Source of the DNA: Haloplasma contractile
Lineage (GTDB): Bacteria; Bacillota_I; Bacilli_A; Haloplasmatales; Haloplasmataceae
Length of the DNA stretch: 64,000 nt
Reading direction: 5' to 3'
NCBI GenBank assembly: GCA_016841945.1
Contig: JAENYC010000007.1
Span: 50,221 to 114,220, forward strand
How positions within the stretch are numbered: the first letter of the stretch is position 1; each line of letters begins with the position of its first letter. Below, one piece after another: positions 32,074 to 42,045 of this stretch. Below the pieces are notes generated by a model. It ran no database searches. It was given only the letters and a program-made list of their open reading frames with translations, and was not told the origin of the DNA. Position numbers and translations under genes: made by a program.

Positions 32074-32871
32074 ATGAATATATTTACAAGTTCAAAAGAA
32101 AAGATTGTTCATATTAAGTTATCGCAAATTAATGCGAATGATCATCAACCAAGAACTATTTTTGACGAGGCTAAAATAAATGAACTGTCAGAATCAATCA
32201 AAGTTCATGGTGTATTACAACCCATTATTGTGAGGTCTAAAGATAATCATTATGAAATTGTCGCAGGAGAAAGAAGATATAAAGCCTGTGTAATGTTAGA
32301 TTTAGATACTATACCAGCAATAATAAAAGACTATGATGAAGAAGAAGCGGCTTCTGTTTCATTAATTGAAAATATACAAAGAGAAGATTTAACCGCAATT
32401 GAGGAAGCAAAAGCATATAAGGCTTTAATGGAGATTAATCAGTTAAGACAAGAAGACCTAGCAAAGAAATTAGGTAAATCTCAATCAACTATTGCAAACA
32501 AAATTAGATTATTGAATTTACCAGATGAAATTCAAAATGCGATTCTTGTAAGAAATATTACTGAACGACATGCAAGAGCACTACTAACCTTAAAAGATAA
32601 AGAAATGCAGTTTCAAGTATTATCAAGAATTATTGATAAACAATTAACGGTAAAAGAAACAGAGCACTATATAAAGAAGATACTTAATAAAGATAATAAG
32701 CCAAAAGGAAAAATTATTAGTAAAATCTCAAAAGATGCTAGAATAGCAATTAATACGATTAATCATGCTATTTTTATGGTAAAAGAACAATCAGGTATTG
32801 ATTTAGAAATGAATCAAGAAGAAGATGAACAGTTCTTTATTTACCAAATAAAGATACCAAAAACGAAATAG
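32074..32871 (+). CDS. noc: Nucleoid occlusion protein Noc (ParB family)
   Basis: 265 residues from ATG at 32074 (GGGGAGG upstream); the earlier GTG at 32059 would include the binding site. ParB/Noc core: HQPRTIFDEAKINELSESI, the CTP-binding GERRYKAC and ENIQRED, then a helix-turn-helix (RQEDLAKKLGKSQSTIANKI) and TERHARALL. Noc binds its own DNA sites and stops Z-ring assembly over the nucleoid. The short N-terminal segment MNIFTSSKEK may be the membrane-binding element. Position directly before soj-spo0J is classic. I found no Noc box by eye. Confidence 0.88.
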   Translation: MNIFTSSKEKIVHIKLSQINANDHQPRTIFDEAKINELSESIKVHGVLQPIIVRSKDNHYEIVAGERRYKACVMLDLDTIPAIIKDYDEEEAASVSLIENIQREDLTAIEEAKAYKALMEINQLRQEDLAKKLGKSQSTIANKIRLLNLPDEIQNAILVRNITERHARALLTLKDKEMQFQVLSRIIDKQLTVKETEHYIKKILNKDNKPKGKIISKISKDARIAINTINHAIFMVKEQSGIDLEMNQEEDEQFFIYQIKIPKTK

Positions 32872-32922
32872 TTATCCACATTTTTAAAAAGTTTTCCACA
32901 AAAAGTGGAAAACTTTTTTTAA
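32872..32922 (+). terminator. Terminator after noc, with a perfect DnaA box at its foot
   Basis: TTATCCACA at 32872-32880 begins right after the noc stop codon. The hairpin that follows (AAAAAGTTTTCCAC / GTGGAAAACTTTTT) contains another near DnaA box, TTTTCCACA, in each orientation, and ends in T's. Confidence 0.8.
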
Positions 32923-32992
32923 TTCCACTATCTTTTTAAAAATTAATGTGATAAAATATAAGTATAAATTTTGACAAAAAAGGAGTAATAAC

Positions 32993-33757
32993 ATGGGTAA
33001 AATAATTGCGATTGCCAATCAAAAAGGTGGAGTAGGAAAGACAACAACAAGTATTAATTTAGCGGCCAGTTTAAACCGTATGGGTGATAAAATCTTAATC
33101 ATTGATGTTGACCCACAAGGGAATGCTACAACTGGTATAGGAATAAATCGCGGTGAATTAAAAAAGAGTGTTTATGATATATTAATTGATCAAGCTGATG
33201 CTGATGATATTATTATTAAATCTCGGACGAGTAACCTAGATATTATTCCATCTACTATGGATTTAGCAGGAGCGGAAGTTCAATTGGTAGGGATTCAACA
33301 ACGAGAATACCGCTTAAGAAATATGATTAGACAGTATAAAGATCAATATGATTTTATTATTATCGATTGTCCACCATCATTAGGACTTTTAACGATAAAT
33401 GCATTAACAGCAGCAGATTCTGTTATTATTACAGTACAGTGTGAATACTACGCTTTAGAAGGTTTAACACAGTTATTAAATACAATAAGAATTACACAAA
33501 AATACTTAAATAGTAATTTAGCATTAGAAGGGGTTTTATTAACCATGTTTGATGCAAGAACTAACTTAGGTATAGAAGTAACGAAAGAAGTAAAAACATT
33601 TTTCCGTGAAAAAGTATATTCAACCATTATTCCAAGAAATGTTCATTTAGCTGAATCACCATCTCATGGACTCCCTATTATCGACTATGCACCAACTTCT
33701 AAAGGTGCTAAAGTTTATTTAGAATTAGCAGAGGAAGTGAAGAAGAACAATGAATAG
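32993..33757 (+). CDS. soj: Chromosome-partitioning ATPase Soj (ParA)
   Basis: 254 residues. Deviant Walker A KGGVGKTTTSIN (about residue 10), Walker A' IIIDCPPSLG and DVDPQGNATTG are all present. The ATP-bound dimer binds DNA non-specifically; in Firmicutes Soj also regulates DnaA at the origin. AAGGAG precedes ATG. Its end overlaps spo0J by 8 bases, so the two are co-translated. Confidence 0.96.
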   Translation: MGKIIAIANQKGGVGKTTTSINLAASLNRMGDKILIIDVDPQGNATTGIGINRGELKKSVYDILIDQADADDIIIKSRTSNLDIIPSTMDLAGAEVQLVGIQQREYRLRNMIRQYKDQYDFIIIDCPPSLGLLTINALTAADSVIITVQCEYYALEGLTQLLNTIRITQKYLNSNLALEGVLLTMFDARTNLGIEVTKEVKTFFREKVYSTIIPRNVHLAESPSHGLPIIDYAPTSKGAKVYLELAEEVKKNNE

Positions 33758-34625
33758 CCGCTTAGGTAAAGGTTTAGATGCTTTATTTCAAGTGAGTGAA
33801 GAAAAGCAAGAAAACGAACAAATTGTTGAAATCAGTTTAAGTGAATTAAAAAAGAATCCATTTCAACCTCGGAAAACATTTGATGATGAAAAAATAGATG
33901 AATTGGCTCAATCAATTAAAGAGCATGGTGTTTTTCAACCTATTATCGTGACAAAGATTAAAGATGGAAGAGGTTATTACATCGTTGCAGGAGAAAGAAG
34001 ATATAAAGCCTGTCAAAAATTAGGAAAGGCAACTATTCCAGCCATCATACGCGATATTGATAGACAAATAATGGCTGAAGTTGCATTATTAGAAAATCTT
34101 CAGAGAGAAAACTTAACAATTGTAGAAGAAGCATTTGCATATAAATTACTAATTGATGAATATGGCCTAACCCAACAAGAAGTGGCAGATAGAATTAGTA
34201 AGAGTCGTTCACATATCACCAATGTTTTACGTGTTTTAAATCTTCCAGAAAATGTACAAAATATGTTAAATGAAGGTGTTATTGAGTTTGGACATGCTAA
34301 GATATTAGCTGGAATAAATGATAAAAGTAAAATCAATCAACTTGCAAACGAAATTAAAGATGAAAATCTATCCGTACGTGCATTAGAACAGTTATTAAAG
34401 GAAGAGGAAAAACCAAAAAATAAAGTAAAAGAAAAAAAAGAAATAGAAAGAGATGTTAATTTAGATTATCTTGAAGATCAATTAACACATAAATTTGGGA
34501 CAAAAACCAAGATTATAACAAAAGAAAAAGGTGGCAAATTAGTGATTGATTTTAGTAGTAAGGAAGATATTAATCGTATACTTAAAATCATGAATTTACA
34601 TGAGATAACAAATATAATCGATTAG
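33750..34625 (+). CDS. spo0J: Centromere-binding protein Spo0J (ParB)
   Basis: 291 residues. Seen: an N-terminal Soj-activating segment NSRLGKGLDALF, CTP-binding GERRYKAC and ENLQREN, helix-turn-helix LTQQEVADRISKSRSHITNVLRV and a C-terminal dimerisation region. It binds parS and spreads as a CTP-dependent clamp. Two parS-like palindromes lie in this window at 8.1 and 9.4 kb. The gene is the second of the ParB-family pair, with noc. Confidence 0.96.
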   Translation: MNSRLGKGLDALFQVSEEKQENEQIVEISLSELKKNPFQPRKTFDDEKIDELAQSIKEHGVFQPIIVTKIKDGRGYYIVAGERRYKACQKLGKATIPAIIRDIDRQIMAEVALLENLQRENLTIVEEAFAYKLLIDEYGLTQQEVADRISKSRSHITNVLRVLNLPENVQNMLNEGVIEFGHAKILAGINDKSKINQLANEIKDENLSVRALEQLLKEEEKPKNKVKEKKEIERDVNLDYLEDQLTHKFGTKTKIITKEKGGKLVIDFSSKEDINRILKIMNLHEITNIID

Positions 34626-34636
34626 AGGTGTTAAGC

Positions 34637-34831
34637 ATGCAGTTGAAATCATTTAAATTAAACGATATCGTGATGATGAAAAAAGAACATCCATGTGGTA
34701 CTAATAAATGGCAAATCATCAGAATGGGTGCTGATATTCGAATAAAGTGTTTAAACTGTGGAAGAAGTATATTAATGCCAAGGTCAGAATTTGAAAGAAA
34801 ATTAAAAAAAGTCATTGAGACAAGTGAATAA
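34637..34831 (+). CDS. DUF951 family protein (YyzM-like)
   Basis: 64 residues from ATG at 34637 (AGAGGTG upstream; an earlier GTG at 34628 is part of that site). Key features are FKLNDIVMMKKEHPCG, WQIIRMGADIRIKC and CLNCGRSILMPRSEFE, with three Cys that could bind metal. This small family is common beside spo0J in Firmicutes and has no established function; a nucleic-acid-binding role is only a guess. It begins 11 bases after spo0J and probably belongs to the same operon. Confidence 0.85.
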   Translation: MQLKSFKLNDIVMMKKEHPCGTNKWQIIRMGADIRIKCLNCGRSILMPRSEFERKLKKVIETSE

Positions 34832-34843
34832 CTTGTCTCAATT
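34814..34843 (+). terminator. Hairpin overlapping the DUF951 stop codon
   Basis: A perfect 12-base stem ATTGAGACAAGT / ACTTGTCTCAAT with a 5-base loop. The T-run after it is poor, so it may be a weak terminator or a pause before the ABC gene. Confidence 0.45.
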
Positions 34844-34864
34844 TATGTGTGGAGGCAGTATTTT

Positions 34865-36577
34865 ATGATAAAAAAATTTATAAGTTACTATAAAAATCAT
34901 GTCGGCCTATTTATATTAGACATGTTTTCTGCATTATTAATTGCAGGATTAGACTTATTATTTCCATCTGTTACAAAAAAATATATTGATGAATATATAC
35001 CTGATAAAAATATGAAGATGATTATAATGGTCGCAGTTATCATGTTATCACTGTATCTTTTTAAAATACTATTACAAGTGATTGTTAATTATTGGGGACA
35101 TATCATGGGTACAAGAATAGAACATGATATGCGCGCTGATTTGTTTAAGAAAATTGAAACATTAAATTTTTCTTATTTTGATGAAAACAAAACAGGGATG
35201 ATTATGAATAGATTAGTGGCAGATTTACGTGATATCGCAGAAATGGCACATCATGTACCGGAGGATATCTTTATATCGGTCATCATGCTTTTTGGTTCGT
35301 TATCGATTTTATTTATTTATGATTATCGTTTGTTTTTAGTCGCATTGTTTTTTGTCATTTTACTTTTGACTTATTCGTTCATTAGAAGAAAAGCAATGTT
35401 AAGGGGATTTAGAAAAGTACGTGTTGAACATGCAGAAATCAACTCTCAAATTGAAAGTTCAATAGGTGGAATAAGATTAACTCATTCATTTACCAATGAA
35501 GATTATGAATATCAAAAATTTCAACAAAACAATGCTAGGTATCGGGAAAGTTGGTGTAATGCCTATAGAGCGATGACTATTTTTGTTACAGGTAATGATT
35601 TTATTATCAATGTCTTTAATTTATCAATCTTAGTTTTTGGTGGTTATTTATTGTATACTGGTAATATATTAGCGGGTACATTATTTGCTTCAATTTTATA
35701 TATTAATTATACGATACAACCAATTAGACGTTTAATTAATTCAATTCAACAGATTCAAACAGGTCTTGCAGGTATTGAACGATTTTATGAAATAATGAAA
35801 ATGAATCCAGAAATTAATAATCCAGAAAAACCGATTTATCTTGACCAATGTAAGGGACAAATCACCTTTAAAAATGTTGGGTTTAAATACCAAAACCATG
35901 AGAAATATGTCTTAAGAAATTTTAATTTTTCAATTAAGAGAGGACAAAGTATAGGGTTAGTGGGTGAAACAGGAGTGGGTAAAACAACAATTTCTCAACT
36001 TATTCCAAGATTTTACGATGTGACAGATGGTGAAATTTTAATTGATGATGTGAATATTAAACATTATGATTTACATACTTTGAGAAAAAATATCGGTCAT
36101 GTTCAACAAGACGTTTATATCTTTTTTGGAACTATAAAAGATAATATCCTCTATGGAAATCCAAAGGCTACAATGGATGAAGTGATTGAAGCAGCTAAAA
36201 AAGCAAAAATTCATAAGTTTATCATGACATTAGAAAATGGATATGATACATTAACGGGAGAACGTGGTGTAAAATTATCAGGTGGACAAAAACAGCGTAT
36301 CGCCATTGCTCGTGTTTTTCTAAAAGACCCAGCCATTTTAATACTAGATGAAGCAACCTCATCATTAGATAATATTACAGAAAGAAAGATACAAACGGCA
36401 TTAGAAGAATTAGCAAAAGGAAGAACTTCTATTATCATTGCACATCGGTTATCAACTTTAAAAAATGTTCATGATATTATTGTATTAGATGAAGAAGGAA
36501 TTAAAGAAAGAGGAACCCATGAAGAATTAATGACTCAAAATGGTTATTATGCTAACTTACATAAGGCAATATTTTAG
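34865..36577 (+). CDS. ABC exporter (half-transporter, membrane plus ATPase)
   Basis: 570 residues from ATG at 34865 (GGAGG upstream). Six membrane segments fill about 1-310 (type IV exporter fold with EHDMRADLFKKIETLNFSYFD). The ATPase domain has Walker A GETGVGKTT, Q-loop HVQQDVYIF, signature LSGGQKQR, Walker B AILILDEATSSLD and the H-loop AHRLSTL. It most resembles homodimeric lipid or multidrug exporters of the MsbA/BmrA type. The substrate cannot be named. A terminator follows. Confidence 0.92.
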   Translation: MIKKFISYYKNHVGLFILDMFSALLIAGLDLLFPSVTKKYIDEYIPDKNMKMIIMVAVIMLSLYLFKILLQVIVNYWGHIMGTRIEHDMRADLFKKIETLNFSYFDENKTGMIMNRLVADLRDIAEMAHHVPEDIFISVIMLFGSLSILFIYDYRLFLVALFFVILLLTYSFIRRKAMLRGFRKVRVEHAEINSQIESSIGGIRLTHSFTNEDYEYQKFQQNNARYRESWCNAYRAMTIFVTGNDFIINVFNLSILVFGGYLLYTGNILAGTLFASILYINYTIQPIRRLINSIQQIQTGLAGIERFYEIMKMNPEINNPEKPIYLDQCKGQITFKNVGFKYQNHEKYVLRNFNFSIKRGQSIGLVGETGVGKTTISQLIPRFYDVTDGEILIDDVNIKHYDLHTLRKNIGHVQQDVYIFFGTIKDNILYGNPKATMDEVIEAAKKAKIHKFIMTLENGYDTLTGERGVKLSGGQKQRIAIARVFLKDPAILILDEATSSLDNITERKIQTALEELAKGRTSIIIAHRLSTLKNVHDIIVLDEEGIKERGTHEELMTQNGYYANLHKAIF

Positions 36578-36601
36578 AGGACTTTTAAATAGTCCTCTTT
36601 C
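36575..36601 (+). terminator. Terminator after the ABC exporter gene
   Basis: The stem AGAGGACT / AGTCCTCT starts at the stop codon and is followed by T-rich sequence. Confidence 0.75.
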
Positions 36602-36783
36602 TTCTTTATCATCATTATGATGAATAAAATAAATATTTACGATTATAATAGTTGTATTAATATTAAGCTTAAATTACTAGTTCTTTGGGATTTTTTTAAA
36701 TAATTTATGGTAAATTGTTGCAATTTTTAAAATAATATATATAATTTATATATTGTCAACTATCTTTTTAAATGGTGATTATG

Positions 36784-37203
36784 ATGCATGATTTAGTTAA
36801 TGTCAATTTTAAAATGAATATCACAAATGATGGTCAAAATCATGAAATTGAATTTAATGAACAAGGAAAAAGATATTATAAAAATGAAAAAACATTTATA
36901 AAATTTAAAGAACCTTCTATGGATAATGACCATGATAATCAATTGATGTTAGTTTGTGATAATAAAGAAATCTTGATAATTCGTAATGGTTCTGTTAAGA
37001 TGAAACAAAAATATATAGAAAAAGAATTAACAAGAGGGTATTATAATAATGATTATATGTCATCTGAAATCACGACGTATACAAATAAATATCAATTTAC
37101 AGATGAGAATATTTATCTCAATTATGATATCTTGTTTGATGATGATGTGATAGGAAATTATCAAATGGAAGTATATATAAAAGGAGTTGGAGATGATGAA
37201 TAA
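36784..37203 (+). CDS. ywiB: DUF1934 family protein (YwiB-like beta-barrel)
   Basis: The frame opens at ATG 36772, but GGTGAT at 36774-36779 favours ATG 36781 or 36784, giving about 139 residues. The pattern VNVNFKMNITNDGQNHEIEF, KTFIKFKEP, EILIIRNGSVKMKQKYI and IYLNYDILFDDDVIGNYQMEV fits the small lipocalin-like DUF1934 family. It overlaps argS, reproducing the conserved ywiB-argS-rpoE order of Bacilli. The function is unknown. Confidence 0.8.
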   Translation: MHDLVNVNFKMNITNDGQNHEIEFNEQGKRYYKNEKTFIKFKEPSMDNDHDNQLMLVCDNKEILIIRNGSVKMKQKYIEKELTRGYYNNDYMSSEITTYTNKYQFTDENIYLNYDILFDDDVIGNYQMEVYIKGVGDDE

Positions 37204-38857
37204 AGTTCTAAGTTTGCAGGAAGATATTAAAGAACACTTGATGCTTATCATCATGGATATGGGATGTACAGTTCAAGATTTTGACATTGTATTAGAAGAA
37301 CCTAAAGATAAGACAAATGGAGATTATGCTACTAATTGTGCCATGCAGTTAGCAAGGGTTTTTCGTAAAGCACCTAAAACAATAGCAAAGGAAATCGTAG
37401 AAAATTTTAAACAAGAAGAATTTCATGTTGATAGAATAGAAATTGCTGGTCCTGGATTTATTAATTTCTATATGGATAATCAATATTTAACAGAAGTCAT
37501 AAAACCAATTCTACAGTTAGACGAAACTTATGGACAATCTGATGATGGAAAACAAAAGAAAATTAATGTTGAATTTGTTTCGGCTAATCCTACAGGAGAT
37601 TTGCATTTAGGCCATGCTAGAGGCGCTGCGATTGGCGATACGCTATGTAGAATATTAGAAAAAGCAGGATATGAAGTGACAAGGGAATATTATATTAACG
37701 ATGCGGGAAATCAAATTCATAATTTAGCCCTATCTACTATCAGTCGTTATGAAGAATTATTGGGAAAAACTACTGAAATGCCTAAAGATGGTTATTATGG
37801 TCAAGATATTATTGATATTGCCAATGATCTTATAAAATTATATGGAGATAAATACTTAGAAGATACAAAAGAGAGATATCAAATATTTAGAGAGTTTGCT
37901 AAAAATTATGAATTAAATAAGATAAAAACGGATTTAGAGAGCTTCAATGTTAAGTTTGATGTATGGTCGAGTGAGCAAAGTTTATACGATCAAAATCAGG
38001 TTGAAAATGCGATTGACAAATTAGACGGTAAAGGATATATTTATCAAAAAGATGGTGCAACATGGTTTAAATCCACTGCATTTGGTGATGATAAAGATCG
38101 CGTATTACGAAAAAGTGATCGTAGTTTGACATATTTAACCCCGGATATTGCATATCATATTGATAAGTTAGAAAGAGGATACGATAAGTTAATTGATATT
38201 TTAGGTGCAGATCACCACGGATATGTTCCCCGGTTAAAAGCAAGTATCGAATGCCTATCCGGAGATTCAGAAAAATTAGAAGTCTTAATTATTCAAATGG
38301 TTCGGTTATTAAAAAATGGTCAAGAAGATAAGATGTCTAAACGTTCTGGTAAGGCTTTAACCATTCGTGATTTAATTGAAGAGGTAGGAGTCGATGCAAT
38401 ACGGTATTTTTTTGCGATGAGAAGTTGTGATTCACAAATGGATTTTGATATTGATTTAGCTACTAAAAAATCCAATGAGAATCCAGTATATTATGCACAA
38501 TATGCTCATGCAAGAATATGTAGTATGTTAAAACAAGCAGAGGATAAAAGTATCCATTTAAAGATATTAAGACATTATAATGAAATAAATACTGAAAAAG
38601 CCTACGATGTATTAAAGAAATTAGCTGAGTTTCCAAAAGTAGTGAGTGATGCTGCTTCGAAGAGAGCACCACATATTATGACACATTTTATTAATGATTT
38701 GGCTCAAGTATTTCATAGTTTTTATAATGCGGAGAAAGTTATTAATGAAGAAAATATAGAAAAAACACAACAATTATTAGCACTTGTAAAAGCTACACAA
38801 ATTACTTTAAGAAATGCATTAAATTTAATTGGTGTTTATGCACCAGATAAGATGTAA
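37193..38857 (+). CDS. argS: Arginyl-tRNA synthetase
   Basis: About 554 residues from ATG 37193 (AAGGAG upstream; ATG 37196 is also possible). Class I synthetase marks: the HIGH-type motif GDLHLGHARGAAIGD with SANPTG before it, the KMSKS-type DKMSKRSGKAL and an anticodon-binding C-terminus beginning PVYYAQYAHARICS. The N-terminal Add-1 tRNA-binding domain is present. It overlaps the end of ywiB, so translation is coupled. Confidence 0.96.
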   Translation: MMNKVLSLQEDIKEHLMLIIMDMGCTVQDFDIVLEEPKDKTNGDYATNCAMQLARVFRKAPKTIAKEIVENFKQEEFHVDRIEIAGPGFINFYMDNQYLTEVIKPILQLDETYGQSDDGKQKKINVEFVSANPTGDLHLGHARGAAIGDTLCRILEKAGYEVTREYYINDAGNQIHNLALSTISRYEELLGKTTEMPKDGYYGQDIIDIANDLIKLYGDKYLEDTKERYQIFREFAKNYELNKIKTDLESFNVKFDVWSSEQSLYDQNQVENAIDKLDGKGYIYQKDGATWFKSTAFGDDKDRVLRKSDRSLTYLTPDIAYHIDKLERGYDKLIDILGADHHGYVPRLKASIECLSGDSEKLEVLIIQMVRLLKNGQEDKMSKRSGKALTIRDLIEEVGVDAIRYFFAMRSCDSQMDFDIDLATKKSNENPVYYAQYAHARICSMLKQAEDKSIHLKILRHYNEINTEKAYDVLKKLAEFPKVVSDAASKRAPHIMTHFINDLAQVFHSFYNAEKVINEENIEKTQQLLALVKATQITLRNALNLIGVYAPDKM

Positions 38858-38879
38858 ATTATAGATAGGAGGACTTATT

Positions 38880-39263
38880 ATGACACATAATTATTCAAAC
38901 ATGTCAATGCTTGAAGTTGCTGAAAGTTTAATGTCTAGAAAAAAAACACCACAATCTTTTAAAAAGATTGCTCAAGAAGTTAGCGAATTAATGGGGTTGA
39001 GTGAAGACGAATTGAAAAAAAGAGTTGCACGATTTTACGCTGATTTAACTTTAAGTGGTAAATTTGTTAATGTCAGCGGAGATAAGTGGGACTTAAAAAA
39101 TAGACAAAAGTATGAAGTATTTGAGCATCAATTTATTTATGATGATGACAATGACATTGAAGAAGATGATGTAGAAGATGAGGAAGAAGAAGAGGATTTA
39201 GATGAAGAAGAAGTTGAAGAGCAATATGAAGAAGAATATGATGATGGTGAAGAAGATTTGTAA
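38880..39263 (+). CDS. rpoE: RNA polymerase delta subunit
   Basis: 127 residues. An N-terminal HARE-HTH domain (SMLEVAESLMSRKKTPQSFKK, ELMGLSEDEL, RVARFYADLTLSGKF) is followed by a tail of about 40 almost entirely acidic residues, as in all delta subunits. Delta binds core polymerase in Gram-positive bacteria, speeds recycling and makes transcription more sensitive to initiating nucleotide levels. The pyrG gene next to it is regulated by nucleotide sensing. AGGAGG precedes ATG. Confidence 0.93.
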   Translation: MTHNYSNMSMLEVAESLMSRKKTPQSFKKIAQEVSELMGLSEDELKKRVARFYADLTLSGKFVNVSGDKWDLKNRQKYEVFEHQFIYDDDNDIEEDDVEDEEEEEDLDEEEVEEQYEEEYDDGEEDL

Positions 39264-39271
39264 AAAAAAGG

Positions 39272-39355
39272 TTGAATAATATAAAGAGGTTTGATAATAT
39301 ATATAAGGGCACTCGAAATTTTATTGCTTTCCTAAGAAGGAGGGCATTTTTTTTT
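39272..39355 (+). promoter_or_regulatory. pyrG promoter and CTP-sensing attenuator leader
   Basis: TTGAAT (39272-39277), a 17-base spacer and TAATAT (39295-39300) place transcription start at GGGC (39307-39310). A terminator with 5' arm TGCTTTCCT (39325-39333) and 3' arm AGGAGGGCA (39338-39346) plus T-run follows. This is the layout of the known pyrG mechanism: at low CTP polymerase adds extra G's at GGGC, and the G-run pairs with the C/U-rich arm to block termination. Confidence 0.85.
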
Positions 39356-39404
39356 AATTTTTATCAAATTATAATAATATGTAATACAATTGGAGGTGTT
39401 CTAT

Positions 39405-41015
39405 GTGACACAGGCAAAGTATATATTCGTAACAGGTGGAGTTATTTCATCATTAGGAAAAGGTATATCAGCTGCCTCTTTAGGGCGTTTATTAAAAGAT
39501 AGAGGGTTAAAAGTATTTATGCAAAAATTCGATCCTTATATTAATGTAGACCCAGGTACGATGAGTCCTTATCAACATGGAGAAGTCTTTGTAACGAAAG
39601 ACGGTGGTGAAACGGATCTCGATTTAGGCCATTATGAACGTTTTATTGATGAAAACCTAACTAAGAATGCAAATGTTACAACAGGTAAGATTTATCAATC
39701 GGTAATTAATAAAGAAAGAAAAGGTGAATATCTAGGAAGAACAGTACAAGTTATCCCTCATATCACAAATGAAATTAAAGAGAAGTTATATTCAGTTGCC
39801 AAAGAAAGCCAAGCTGATATCATCATTACAGAAATAGGTGGAACAGTAGGAGATATTGAATCATTACCTTTTTTAGAAACCGTTAGACAAGTACGTAGAG
39901 AAATTGGGGTTCATAATACTTGTTTTATTCATAATACACTATTACCTTACTTAAAAACAGTAGGGGAGATAAAAACAAAACCGACGCAACATAGTGTTAA
40001 AGAATTACGTTCTCTAGGAATACAACCTGATGTAATTGTTTTAAGAACGGAAGATGAAATTGATGATGAGGTAAAAGAAAAAGTAGCTTTATTTTGTGAT
40101 GTTCAAAAAGAAGCGGTGATTGAGGCACGAGATGCAGAAATATTATATGAAGTAGTATTAAATTTACATAAACAAGGTTTAGATGAATTTGTCTGTCATC
40201 ATCTAAATATAAATGCTCCAAATATTAACTTAACAGAATGGGAGAATTTAGTAAAAACTGTAAAGAGTTTAGATAGAGAAATAACCATTGGTTTAGTAGG
40301 TAAATATGTTCAATTACACGATGCATATCTTTCAGTAAGTGAAGCTTTAAGTCATGCTGGGTATTATCATCATGTTTTAATAAAAATTAAATGGATTGAT
40401 TCAGAAAATATAACGGAAGAAAATGTTTCGGATTATCTAAAAGGTGTAAGTGGAATTTTAGTACCGGGTGGTTTTGGACCAAGAGCAATTGAAGGTAAGT
40501 TACATACGATTAGATATGCGCGAGAACATCAAATTCCATATTTAGGCTTGTGTCTAGGAATGCAACTAGCTACCATCGAGTTTGCAAGAAATGTCGCAAA
40601 ATTAGAAAACGCTAATTCAACTGAGATGGATGAAAAAACACCTTATCCTGTTATAGATTATTTACCAAATCAATATAGGGGTATTAATTTAGGTGGAACA
40701 CTTAGATTGGGGGAATTTGATTGTCGAATTAGAAAAGGAACCAAAACTTATGAAGCTTATAAAAAAGAGATGATTAAAGAAAGACATAGACATCGTTATG
40801 AATTTAATAATGAATATAAAGAAGAATTAGAAAAGAAGGGATTTATCTTTTCAGGAATTAACCCTCAAACCAATCTAGTCGAAATTATTGAACTCAAAAA
40901 TCATCCATATTTTATAGCGTGTCAATTTCATCCTGAATTTACTTCAAGACCAAATAGAGCACACCCGTTATTTAAGGATTTCATTAAAGCATCGAAAAAA
41001 CATATAAATAAATAA
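39405..41015 (+). CDS. pyrG: CTP synthase
   Basis: 536 residues from GTG at 39405 (GGAGGTG upstream); the open frame extends to a TTG at 39390 but that covers the binding site. The synthetase domain starts [19 protein letters not shown], the glutaminase domain has GLCLGMQLA (nucleophile Cys) and [10 protein letters not shown]. It converts UTP, ATP and glutamine to CTP. Expression is probably controlled by the CTP-sensing leader directly upstream. Position after rpoE and before fba matches Bacilli. Confidence 0.97.
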   Translation: MTQAKYIFVTGGVISSLGKGISAASLGRLLKDRGLKVFMQKFDPYINVDPGTMSPYQHGEVFVTKDGGETDLDLGHYERFIDENLTKNANVTTGKIYQSVINKERKGEYLGRTVQVIPHITNEIKEKLYSVAKESQADIIITEIGGTVGDIESLPFLETVRQVRREIGVHNTCFIHNTLLPYLKTVGEIKTKPTQHSVKELRSLGIQPDVIVLRTEDEIDDEVKEKVALFCDVQKEAVIEARDAEILYEVVLNLHKQGLDEFVCHHLNINAPNINLTEWENLVKTVKSLDREITIGLVGKYVQLHDAYLSVSEALSHAGYYHHVLIKIKWIDSENITEENVSDYLKGVSGILVPGGFGPRAIEGKLHTIRYAREHQIPYLGLCLGMQLATIEFARNVAKLENANSTEMDEKTPYPVIDYLPNQYRGINLGGTLRLGEFDCRIRKGTKTYEAYKKEMIKERHRHRYEFNNEYKEELEKKGFIFSGINPQTNLVEIIELKNHPYFIACQFHPEFTSRPNRAHPLFKDFIKASKKHINK

Positions 41016-41091
41016 TTTTTTATATAAATTAATGTAAAAATATTTTAAAAAGTGATATGATATTATTGAATAAACAAAGGAGGAAATTTAT

Positions 41092-41958
41092 ATGGCTTTA
41101 GTGAATATGAAAATTATGTTAGAAAAGGCAAAAGAAGGAAAGTATGCGGTTGGTCAATTTAATATTAATAATTTAGAATGGACAAAATCCATATTAAAAG
41201 CTTCTCAAGAAAAAAGTTCACCTGTTATCTTAGGTGTTTCAGAAGGTGCAGCAAGATATATGGGCGGATATCAAACCGTTGTTCATATTGTCAAAGGATT
41301 AATGATAGATATGGATATCACAATCCCTGTTGCTATTCATTTAGACCATGGGACAACTTTTGAAAATGTTAAAAAAGCAACAGATGCTGGATTTACATCT
41401 GTGATGTATGATGGTTCACACCATCCTATAGATGAAAATATTGCAGAAACCAAAAAAGTAGTAGAATATGCTCATGCTAGAGGATTAACGGTTGAAGCAG
41501 AGATTGGAACAGTTGGTGGCAACGAAGATGGAATCATCGGTGGGATTAAATATGCTGATAAAAATGAATGTATCCGTTTAGTTGATGAAGCGAAAATAGA
41601 TTGCTTAGCACCTGCATTGGGTTCTGTTCATGGGCCATATGTTGGAGAGCCAAAATTAGGGTTCATTGAAATGGAGGAAATTAAACTAGCAACTAATATT
41701 CCATTAGTTCTACATGGAGGAACAGGGATCCCAGATGAGCAAATAAAAAAAGCCATTTCATGTGGTACTTGTAAAATAAATGTGAATACAGAAAATCAAA
41801 TTGCTTTTACTAAAGTCGTTCGTGAATTACTAGAAAAAGATAAAAAAGTATATGATCCTCGTAAAATCATAGGACCAGGAGCAAAAGCAATTGTTGAAGT
41901 AGTTAAAAATAAAATTGAAGTATTTGGTAGTGCAGACAAAGCAAAGGATTTACTATAA
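41092..41958 (+). CDS. fba: Fructose-bisphosphate aldolase, class II
   Basis: 288 residues. Zinc-dependent aldolase of glycolysis and gluconeogenesis. Zinc and substrate residues appear in [45 protein letters not shown] and [15 protein letters not shown] lies upstream of ATG. It is followed by a strong terminator and so is monocistronic or the last gene after pyrG. Confidence 0.95.
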   Translation: MALVNMKIMLEKAKEGKYAVGQFNINNLEWTKSILKASQEKSSPVILGVSEGAARYMGGYQTVVHIVKGLMIDMDITIPVAIHLDHGTTFENVKKATDAGFTSVMYDGSHHPIDENIAETKKVVEYAHARGLTVEAEIGTVGGNEDGIIGGIKYADKNECIRLVDEAKIDCLAPALGSVHGPYVGEPKLGFIEMEEIKLATNIPLVLHGGTGIPDEQIKKAISCGTCKINVNTENQIAFTKVVRELLEKDKKVYDPRKIIGPGAKAIVEVVKNKIEVFGSADKAKDLL

Positions 41959-41967
41959 TTTAAACAA

Positions 41968-42001
41968 CAAAAACCAAAGGCGAAATACCTTTGGTTTTTT
42001 A
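41968..42001 (+). terminator. Terminator after fba
   Basis: The stem AAAACCAAAGG / CCTTTGGTTTT is followed by a T-run. Confidence 0.9.
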
Positions 42002-42045
42002 TTAAATATTGATTATATTTTAAATAGGTTTAAGGAGGCGTCTTA

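Noticed and set aside
34220..34245. TGTTTTACGTGTTTTA in spo0J as a parS site
   Set aside because: Only the ACGTG centre matches and the arms are not palindromic.
39159..39260. Acidic low-complexity run that looks like a repeat
   Set aside because: It is the normal acidic tail of the RNA polymerase delta subunit.
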